Assembly (NCBI RefSeq): GCF_040807025.1
Contig: NC_090943.1
Span: 124,309,400-124,373,399, forward strand
Direction: 5' to 3'
Length of the DNA stretch: 64,000 nt
Source of the DNA: Struthio camelus
Taxonomy: Eukaryota; Chordata; Aves; Struthioniformes; Struthionidae
The translations under genes and the position numbers were made by a program. The notes below the pieces were generated by a model. That model saw only the letters and a program-made list of their open reading frames with translations. It did not search any database and was not told the DNA's origin. Positions 28,501 through 40,000 of this stretch are shown piece by piece (within the stretch, counting starts at the first letter, position 1; the number at the start of each line of letters is the position of its first letter).

Positions 28501-31500
28501 ACATTTACCAAGTGAACTTCATCTTCATGTGTTATTTCGGAATAAGGTAAATGAAACTGCACTTTCTTTTAAATTGAAGTAATCAAGACATTGATAATTC
28601 TCTACAATTTTAATTTGAAAATAATTACAGGCTGCATCTGATCCTGCAATATTTATTTAGCTGAGCTTTTGCTCGCAGAGTTAGACCTCCAGAAAAAGCC
28701 CATTGAACTTGAAAGAAATCTGTTTATTGGCTGCAGTTGGCTTTCCATCATACATTTAATGTCTTTAACCTCAGTGGGAAGTTACAAGAGAATGTTTTTA
28801 TTCCTTTTACTTAAACTGTATACTGAAGTATTTTAAAATTCTCCAGGTCTACTATAGATTTTCTAAATAAACCTCTAAAGAATAAAGCAAATGCATCTTG
28901 TTTAGTTTCCTAGACATATTTTTTTAATAAATCTTGAAATCACTTCTCTCTTCAGCTGAATCAGCTGAGACGCTACTTCCTAAAAATCTACGTGAAAAAT
29001 GTTTTTTTTTATTTAGATATAGCATTAAATTTGCACATGCTTTCAAACTCAAGGTGCCTTGAAAGACAGAATTAATTCTGAAAGAATTAACTATCAAGGA
29101 ATTAAACAGTGATAGATATAGGGGGGAAATAATGACACAACATTGTTTATGGAAATCCTGCAACTGCAACCTAGTTAGTTTGTTGCAATGAACTTGAGGG
29201 AAAAATACTGCTCCAGTCCTGCAATATAGCAATGATGCGGGGCAGCTGGGTTTTGCTTACTGCATTTTGCCTTGCATTTTTATATGTTGGTCTTATTGTT
29301 CTTGCAGGTACTCTTGGATTTCAGCACAGGATTTCATGTAAAGGTAATACATAATTCCTTAGAAACTGATTTTCTGATAAAATGAAATGTAATCAACATA
29401 AAATGAAATGGAAAATATTGAACTAAGACTTTTTTTAACTTGATGATTGAAAATATATTTAAATATTAAATAGTTGCAGGTAATATAATAACCTGTGCAT
29501 TCTCTCGAGAGTTCTCCAGAACCTCAATGAATATGTAATACTCAGGGATAATTTAAAAGTATACATGTATAATCTCAAGCTTGGGACTTAGATTCATGTA
29601 AAAAATATAATCTATGAAAATCTTTTTTCTACTTTTTAATGTTGGAAATTCTAAACATCTGTATAAATTTAAAATATATTGAAGTTGCTGGTTATAGTGA
29701 TGCTGGAACTCTATGTCAAAGGTAAAAGAATGGGATGAAAATGGAGTGGCAAAATGGAAAACCTTCCGAAGACAAAAACGTGAATGGATCAAATTTGCTG
29801 CAGCTTGTAGAGAAGGAGAAGATAATTCTAAGAGGAATCCAATTGCCAAAGTAAGTAGAAAGCAAAGTAGAGGTGTTGTTCATGGACAAGGAAGCATTTT
29901 GTAAAGACAGGCTGATAAAGAGTACATTTGCTTAGACTAGTCAAAGCAAGGAACATAGAATAGACAAAAGAAGATGTAATATTTCCAGGTCAAATGAGAC
30001 ATTCTCATAAGATGAACCCGTGCAGCTGCTGAGAAGTGACCAAAGGCTCCCTAGAATTTTGAAATCCATCTACTTTCTGGAAAGCTCTAACACATATTCT
30101 GTTCATGTGCAGCCTCTGCATGTTAGTTCTTTGTATTTTAATTTTATCTTTCACTCTGAGAAATCTCTGAGCCTGAGCTCCAGGGGCTTGACTCTTGTGA
30201 GGCGATGGAGCACACAGGATGTCCTCCTATCCTTTCCCCGGAGCTGTATCCTTACGGAGGTCCAGTCACAGGGTAAGACTTGAAGATCTGAAGATTTGGA
30301 AGACTTCTCTCCCATAATATCGCCAGTTCACTGCCAGAAGACTGGAAAGAAATATTCAGGGGATATGTAGCAGTAGATTGACTGGCTTGCGGCACAGCCT
30401 TCAGTTTATTCTGCCAATAGCCTTGTGATATGTGGTTGGGAGGGAAACTGAAAATTATACAGAAAACTTTAAGGGCAATAATAATAGGAAAAAATTTGCA
30501 GATGTTCTAAGTGAGCTGGCATAAACTATTATTACCTGTTATTGTAGATCTCGTCAGACTGTGCAGAAAAACACACAATCACATACAGCATCTCCGGAGC
30601 TGGAGTCGATCGTGCCCCCTACGGAGTATTTGTTATTAACCCACAAACTGGAGAGATTAATATAACATCGATAGTGGATAGGGAAGAGATCCCAGTATTT
30701 GTTGTAAGTATTACTTTTTTTGTTATAATGATGGGTGCAGGAGGCAGGGCAGGGCAGGGGAGCAGAATTAGACAAATACTCTAGATCATTTGTTTCAGAC
30801 TATTGCTTTATTTCCTTCTTTTTTGGTTTTAAAATGAGTAAATTTCTTTATCTAGATACGTTGCTTTGCTAAACACTCAGTGACGGGTGTAGACTTGGAA
30901 CCACCTCTTGAACTTCGAGTGAGAGTTCTGGATATAAATGATAACCCTCCTAAATTTGTACAAGAAGTATTTACAGGATCTATTGAAGAATGCAGTATGG
31001 ACAGTAAGTAACTATTTTATGCCTGTTACAGTGTAGTATAGTCAGGGGAGCTGGTATAATACAGTTAATACAAACCTAGGGTGTTCGTCTACTTCCTCTT
31101 CGGCAATGACATGTGTTTCCCAGAGCTACTGCAGAGGGAGGTGTTTCTCAGAATGCCATTACAGCACGGATCCACAGTTACTGCCTAAAATTAGGCAGCG
31201 ATGCATTCTTCCCCCTTTTCTCCCACGCACAAATGCTTAATGTTCCAGTTCCTAAAGTTATCATCATGCAAATTCTTTTAGATGTGAAAACTTTAAACAA
31301 ATTGGTTCATGTCTTCTCACTTAAAAAAAAAAAAAACCTTATTAGCACCAAAAGCATGCAATCTGTGCTAGATATGCGAGTAACACTGAGGTCGGTAAGG
31401 GAATGGTGGGGGACACCTCGTGTCCTGAACAGAAAGGCAGGGAACCGCCCTGCCATACTGCCGCAAACTCATCCTGCCATACAGATACACAAAAGCAGGT

Positions 31501-34500
31501 CGTCCCCTTACAGCCCTGCCTCCAGAAATCTCCATCTAATACTGTGAAGATTTCTCATGTGAGTATCTACAGGCTCAGAACTTAATGTTTTTACATTGCC
31601 CCTGTGGTGACTTAAAGAGGTTCAATCAAAATCTTCATTTCTCTGCCTGACCTCAACTTGTAATGCATTTTAAAGTCATTAAAGTTCACTCATAACCAGT
31701 ACTACAAACTTAAATGTTTTTTTTTCTTTGTAGACGTTACTGAATAGATAGAATTCTGTCATACTGATGCACCATGAGTTTATCATTGTCTTGAAGAGTC
31801 GTTTACAGGAACAAAACAGATTTTCTGATCTTTATTATTACTATTATTCTTAGACACACTGGTGATGAAAATAATTGCAACAGATGCAGATGAACCTAAT
31901 AACTTGAATTCTAAAATTGCCTTCAAGATAGAGAGTCAGGAACCTTCAGGTCCACCAATGTTCATCATGAACAGACATACTGGAGAACTTCATCTAGCAA
32001 ATTATCTTGACAGAGAGGTAAAATTTCCATTTCCAAAATTAAATAGCATGATGTTGTGACTGCATATGGGTCGTGACATTGACAAAAATAAAACAAAAAG
32101 GGAGTACTTTTAAAAAAAAAGTATGTTTCTTTTCTATATGTTGCAATAAAAAGTCTAAGGGAAATAAATGAATGTGGAAATAGTAGCAAGATATAACTAT
32201 TTATAATGTCTAAGATGAATAAATCATTGTAACACACGGAATTCTCTTTCTGTATTAGCAACATGGTAGCTACACTCTTGTCGTGAAGGCATCAGACCGG
32301 GATGGAGCTGCAGATGGAATTTCTTCTTTTTGTAGCTGCAATGTTAAAGTTATTGATGTCAATGACAACTTCCCAACTCTTGCTCAAAGCTCTGTAAGTT
32401 TTTAATATCAAAATCAACATCAGTGTTTTAAAACCCTTTTCAAAAATCCAATAGATAACAAAGCCCTTACTAACCTGTTGAACACTTTCTCATTTGAATG
32501 CTCCACTGAATTAAAGGGATTGTTTCCTTGAAGCGTGCTCAAAATCGTATCTATAGTTTGCACACACAATTCTGATAACAAGCACTTAGATTATTTTTGT
32601 ATTCAGAGAAGTCAAATCCTGGCATTCATGTGTCCAGATCTGTGCAACGTGGCCTATTTATGAAGATTAATCCATCTTTATTCAGTCTTTTGTATCTGCA
32701 AACACATGAGGCAACCTAGTTCTTCACATCTGCGACCAGAATTACAATTTACACAGAACATACAATTATTCTTAAAATGGTATTGACTGTGGACAGGATG
32801 TCCTTCAAAAGAGTCTCTACATTCAGCTATGTTTTCTCTACATTATATATTGCAGTATTTGTTAATAGGCATTTTTCTGTCATTCCAGTTTTCAGCAAGT
32901 ATTTCAGAAAATTCACTTAGCTCAGAACTGCTACGAATACAAGCTCTGGATGCTGATGAAGAGTTTACAGATAACTGGTTAGCAGAGTTTTTCTTTATAT
33001 CTGGTAATGAAGATAACTGCTTTGAAATTGTTACAGATCCAGTTACAAATCAAGGAATCCTTAGAGTCATTAAGGTATGGATAAACATTGTGATTCAATT
33101 GCTTAAACAATCATCTTAAAATAATTTAAATCATTAAAAATAATTTTAAAATGATTGATAAAAGTGCTGTGACTCAACTATTTAAAACTGTGTATTTAAT
33201 AAAATTCAAGTCCAGGAAATAGTATGTATTTTCTAGTTATCTGTATTTAATCTTTTAGGAACTGAATTATGAACACCTCCAAAGTCATTCACTGAGTATT
33301 GGTGTCAAAAACAAAGCTGCCTTCCACCACTCTGTTTCATCTCAGTATCAAGTTGTTGGAACACCTCTCACAGTAGAAGTAAAAAATGTGGTTGAACCAC
33401 CAAGATTTCATCCATCTTCTATTAGCTTTTCTATATCAGAAAGTTCAAGACAGAATCACGTTGTTGGAACATACACAGCCATTGACGAGGACACTGGGAC
33501 TGTGGCATCTAATGTCATGTAAGGCTGTATTTTCTCTGCTTAAGTCTCCAGATTTAATAATTCTTTTAACTGAAATTTCAGTCAGATGAGAAAAAGGTAT
33601 TCTTTGTTCCAGTCAAGGAAGTGGAAAATAAGGTTATGAAGGATACTTTAAAAACTACAGAAAAATTGCTAATACCGTAGCAATAGAAAAATACAATCAT
33701 CCATACATTTTTATGTTATGACAGTTTTAGATGGCTGACCATGCTTTTCTCAGGCTTATGCACATGAGAAAGGTGATGCCATTTTTCTAATGGGCTGTAA
33801 TTTAAGTAAATTAAAACAAAACATTTCTAAACCTTTTCATAAATTTGGAAAAGTTTTGTTACAAATAGTGAATTTGTTAGCAAATTTAAAGAAGCAAGCA
33901 GAAAACCCCAATAACGGGCAATTTTGTGTAATCAGCACAATGAGGTCACTACCAGCTCATTCTATATTTAAAAAAATATGATATGACAATTCTTTTTGCT
34001 GAAATTAATGATAGCTGGTTAATGGGATCGTTATGTGTTCCATAATGTATATAAAAATAAATGCATAAAATTTACAAAGTTTTGAAAAGTTTTCCTAAGA
34101 CAGAGAAAAATATTAGCAAATACAACTTTAGACTATTATAGGAGGAGCTGTGAATGTAGCTACTGACATTAGCAAGGGTTCTAGTAAGGTTTAAAGGGTC
34201 AGGCTATATTTTACTTTTAGACTATGATGTCACTTTCAAAATATAATTCTAAACAGTTGCTTTATTATTCTGGTGTGCATCTTCTGAGGTCTACAGGAAT
34301 TTTGCTTGAAGAGGGAAATGGCAATAGGATTTAGCACAGGATAAGAAAAATGCTCCAAAGTGACAAATATTTACCAAATGAGTATGTAGCAGAACACTGC
34401 AGCCTATGGAGTTAAAGTTAATTGGACTAATTTATTCAATTCAAATAACCAGGTCTGCAAGATTTGAGCTATTTTGTATTAAATATAATTCTGTGTATTT

Positions 34501-37022
34501 TTAATTCACCAAATGCAGATATAGTATAGGACGTGATCCAGGTGCTTGGTTCAGAATCAATCCAAACACTGGTGAAATCACACTGAACAAAGTTATTGAC
34601 CGGGAATCATCCTATGTAGTCAATGGGGAATACAGAGCAGAGGTTCGGGCTATTACCAGAGGTAAGAAAATAGATTGACTTTTTCAGAAACAAAGCTGTC
34701 TTTAATTCAGATTTCTCTAAACTTCTGTTTTCTCCTTTTCTAGTTTTCCTACTAGAACTGCATTGTTTATAATATCTATACTCCCTCCTGATCACAGGTA
34801 TCTTCCTTTTACAGGGCTTCCTCAACATACTGCTACTGGTACCATTGTACTTTTAGTACAAGATATTAATGATAATTGTCCAACTACTAGTACAGAAACA
34901 AGAAAAGTATGTATGCATTCTCCATCAGTGATTATCACAGCAAAGGATATGGATAGTAACCGGTTTGGCTCCCCCTTTGCATTCAGCATACATGGTGAAC
35001 CTCAGACTACATGGATTATCAGATCAATAAATGGTAAATTAAACTATGTTTTGTAATAGAGTAAATCATAGCAATAAACTTTTATCTAAGATAACCAGTT
35101 AGGATAACCGTCGCATAACAAACAACCCAAAACAAAACAAATAACACAAAAACCAAAGCAGTTACTGGGATCTATACCAACCTCACCTAAATGTGATTTT
35201 ACACTCATATGAATCCAAGGAATAAAATGGAACTGTTCTGGATTTTTACTTATATATTAATCATATTAGAATCAGAATCATTAGATGTATTATGTCTAGT
35301 TCTCATCTCTTAAAGGAAACTAAGCATATGCTGATAAAAATAGAGCAGTAGAACTTCATTTCACTAGGGTGTAACTACAATAAGCCCTGCTCTAAAGCTA
35401 TTGAGGTAATTCAAAAGAAATAATTTGATATGTTTTCCTTATATGCTATCTAAAACATTCTAACCATGTGACAAAACTCTCAAATTTATTTATTCGGGTA
35501 AAAATATCCACTAAGTTCTTAGTCTGCAGAGCTTTCCTTTTTATGAGAGAAAGATATAAATATGTCAAATAAAGATTACAACTTTTATAATTTATGTACT
35601 TTCTTGCAATTCTAAGAAAAAAGGTTTAGCCCGTGCCTAGTGGAGCTTTTCTAATTTGCTCTGATAAGAAGTAATTAACTAAATGAATTAATCAAATCTC
35701 ATACATTAGTAAATATCAGAATTTGCATAAATTACTATATGCCCAGAAGACTAGATTGCATGGTAATTATTGCAACTATAATTACTCTTGCATGTCCCAT
35801 TTGTCCTAAATAGATGCAAATATATATATTTAAATATTTTTAAACTATTGAAAAACCTTTTGAAAGAAACATAAACATGCAGTCATGTAATGTAGCTAGC
35901 ACAGCTATCGCAACTTCCCTGTGAGAGAAAAGGAAATGTGTGTAACTTGCAATTTTAATGTTCCCCACTGTGGGAATAAAAATCAGGAAATGCTGCCATA
36001 CATATAAAAAAGTGCATGTGTCCCTTTATATTTCTCAGATTAAAAACTGATAACTAAACTTATCTGGCTCATGTTTTCCAAAAGAAAAAAAGCGTCATGG
36101 ACCAAGACAATAAATTTCAGCCCTATGGCTGAAACTTACTTCTAGTAACTGGAGATCTTAAAACGAGAAGACTTGCTCTTCATTCTACACTATGAACATT
36201 ATTCACAAAAACTACAGTCTTGTACAGTATTTAAAGTCAACATCTTAATCTAATTCTTTCCTGTTTTCTCCCACAGCTTCCTCTGCAGAGCTAGTGGGTC
36301 AGAATATTGACTTTTCATTTTATAAGATCCATGTCAACATTAGAGATAACCAAGGTCGAAGCTGCCTACGACCACATGTAATTCCGGTGCAAGCCTGCCA
36401 GTGTGATAGTCGCAATTACTGCACCCGTGAGGCTACAAAAATAACCATCATTGGCGGTGGTGGTGGTGCTGGTGGTGGTACTAGTGGTGGTGCTGGTGGT
36501 GGTTCTAGTGGTGGTGCTGGTGGTGGTACCGGTGGTAGCGCTGGTGGTGGTACCAGTGGTAGCGCTGGTGGTGATGGTAGTGCTGGTGGTGGTACTGGTG
36601 GAGGAAGCCAGGCAGGAGAAACAGGGAAAGGAACAGACCAACAGAGTGGTGGCAGTGTGGGTGACGGAAGTGATGCTGGGAGCAGCACAGACGGGGAGGA
36701 TTACAATGGTGGATACAGCGAAGGTTATGATGATGGAATTACTGGAGACGGTGGTCAAACTTATGATGGACTGGGAGGCAGAGAGTCCCAATCTTCTACC
36801 ACACTTAGCGGTGCTGCCATCGGCCTGATGTTTCTTGGTGGATTAATATTTGTTCGTAAGTACAAAATTAGGAAAACTTTCATTAAATTTTTAAACTATA
36901 TATACTTTTTACTCTTTTAAAATAAGTAGACTTGTCAGTTTGTTCAACTACGACTCTTATGGGCACTTTGCAGAGAAGGAAATGCTTTTTAAATTAAAAG
37001 AATACATATCCATATATATAAA

Positions 37023-37080
<58 letters not shown>

Positions 37081-40000
37081 CGTTTGTGTGTGTGTATAAA
37101 ATTACACATACTTCATTCAGAAACAATTATTTCCTTTCTAAGACTTATGATTTTTTTCTCAAAGTGTTATCCATTTCTCATAAGCATCAGTGATAATTCA
37201 GGCAGAGTCAAAAGTTAAGTAGAAGACTCAGAAGAATCTGAGTAAGAGCTGGCACTATTGACTCTATAACCTCCATTTAGCAATTTGCTGTACATGTTAC
37301 ATTACTTAAAAGAAATGGGACAATTATCAGCTTCAAGTTGGGTACAAGAAGAAATAAAAAGAATAAGATTCCTTTGAAGTCAAAGGCAAATTTCAATGGT
37401 ACAAAAATAAAGCTTTTAAATTTTAAATCTTCCAGCAGCTTTTGCCAACCATTAAATCAACTAAACATGAGTAGGGTTAGAACAGGATTAGAACTGATCA
37501 TTTACTCTCATGTCCTATTGTTTCTTAAGAAACACGAGTTTCAGGGAGAAGAATGAATCAAGTCAGACTTTATGCTGAGCACTGGTGCATGCAGCATATG
37601 AACTTCAGCAATTACTTCGCAGATCGTTTGTCTTTCACGAGCAGGGCAACCAGCCACCAACATCTGAAACTGCCCAACGCAGAAATATTGACCCTAACAA
37701 TCAGAGGAACATGTTTTCTCCCCTAATTTGAAGGAAGGGGTTTGGGATTTTTTTTTCTTTTTATGAGAAGCAGCAAAGACAAAATTTTGAGGTTGCAAAT
37801 TTTCAAGCTGTTTTCTCTCTTCTTCTCACTCTGTTGAATGTTACAGGACAGACCACCTTTTGGCCTTTGGAAATCTCCTCTCCCAGTCAGTAGCTCATAA
37901 CATAAATATATTCTTACTTTTGCAGTGTGAGGAAGTACTTTGTGCACTTTATAGCCTTTCCCCTCTTCTCCTGAGTTCACTATGTCTGGCTAGTCTCTTG
38001 CAGGCAACTGTCTCTCTCCACTCACTCTGCAGTGATACTAAGTTATTAAATTAGTCATCTAGGCTAAGGGTGTAAAGACAGCCAGAATGAATATATCACC
38101 TCCTTCCTAAAACGAGCAATGATTTTGGTGTTAGCACTTAAAGTAAAGTATTCAGCAATTCCAAGCACTGAACTTTTCAAAGAACTAAGTATAATATAGC
38201 ACACTGGGAAACTTGACTCACTTTATTTAATCATTTATTAAAACAGAGATTTGGGCTTTAACACTATTGTTTTTCACAACAACTATATGTGATGTGAAAA
38301 ATGCAACTGGAGTCTAAGTCAAAGATCACTGGAGGCAGATGAAAATCTTTGCATTGATTCTCATAAGTTTACTATCATTAACATGGTTTTTTTTTTTCAT
38401 TTTACAATAAAAGAAAAGTGTATCCTTATATATCAAGAACAAATATGACTGGATGCTGTATATCACGAGACTGGTTCTGTTTGTTTCATTTTCATATATC
38501 TGCAACTTAAACTTACTCAGCTGAGACAGATCAAAGTCTGTTCCCAGCTGTACAGACATAAATTCGGAGTAACGTCCCTACCCCACCCCACATTTGCTCT
38601 GCTACAACTAAAGGTAGAAATTATTCAAATTATCCAAATACATACTTTTTCAAAGGCAACTAATGATTCTGAAAGTCAGACTTGTAGGTTGCTTGTTTTG
38701 AAACACTTTAAGACATATTTTTAAAAATTCTTGAGTATCTACCATCTAGGAAAAGCATCTATTCCTGTGAAGAAGAGATGACCTAAATCCCTGTTTCCCA
38801 TTTCTTTTCTGCTAAGTGATTCCAATTTTGATGTCAATGAGCGACTGTTGCGGCTGTGGACCTGGAGCTGCAGGTGGAGTTGGAACTGGATTTGAACCTG
38901 TACCTGAATGCACAGAAGGGGCAATTCATCCATGGGGAATAGAAGGTGCACAGCCTGAAGACAGGGTCAGTACATCCCCTATTTCTAAAACTCACATTTG
39001 TTTATATTTACAGGATAGACTGCATCTTGTCTAGAAGCAAGACAATAATTTTAGCACTGTGTCATTTCAAAAAGAAGCCTGGCATTGTCTAGCATTGCCA
39101 AGTAGGTATGAAAGGTGATTCTTAATTAACGTTTGCAGACGGAGTTTGTGTGATTTAAGTTATGCTCAGTTATTTTGACTCAACTGTTCATTTGGAATTA
39201 CTGCTCCCTGAGCTGAAACACAACAACTAGAAAGCTTTTTCAATGAAAGACAGGACAAGATAATACAAACTATCTTCACTGATCACCTTTTATCTTGACA
39301 ATGAAACAGACTTGGATAGATTCTTCTTACGGGGGTGGTCATCAACAGCAGACCAGAGCAATAGTTAATGGGTTAGTGGTAATTCCTTAACACGACTCAC
39401 AAAGTTTTGGTTTTCATTTGGGAACTGCAAAGTTCAACATCCAAGGAGTGAAAATGTTGTTTTCCAGGATGTCTCACACATTCTTGCCCCAACAACTGCT
39501 GCTGGAGGTGAATTTGGTGAACCCTCTGGTAAGCAGATCCTAAGATTTTCTTTGTTCACTATAATAAAGCTCTTCCAGCACTTAATGTCTTCTGGTTCAT
39601 GGAGTACTTCAGTTTCTAAGCTAGAACCCAACCCTTCTGATCTCATCTGTGCAGATAGTCAAACTGAGGTTAATTGGACTGAATAAAGGTCTGAGGTGTG
39701 AACCTTGAATATGGACAGATTCATCTTTGCTAACTGTATTTATTTAGAAACATTTGCCAAAGCTTTCAAATCTCAGGCAATTTTACTTTATTGTTCCAGC
39801 TAGCAAATTAAGGTTCTTTTCAAGACACCAGCTTAAGCAGAAATCAATTTCAAGGCCAAAAAAAAAAAAATCCTTTCGTAACTCAGTGACGAAAGGTTCA
39901 GTTCTTTCCAGTTTCAAAGCTCTGCTTAGCACAAGGGAGAACAAGGAGCCGGGTAATTACTCCTCAGTTCTGCACCAGCCTAGACAGAAAGTTGGCATAC

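Larger units (their letters stand above)
22521..29307 (+). other. Desmoglein intron 1
   Basis: 6787 bp, AT-rich, without recognisable exons. It contains a pair of 59-bp direct repeats at 25964-26022 and 26957-27015. Confidence 0.8.

Noticed and set aside
36366-36791. 141-codon Thr/Ser-rich ORF on the minus strand and a poly-Val ORF in another plus frame (36451-36828)
   Set aside because: Both are shadows of the in-frame GGT repeat of desmoglein exon 12, since triplet repeats stay open in several frames.
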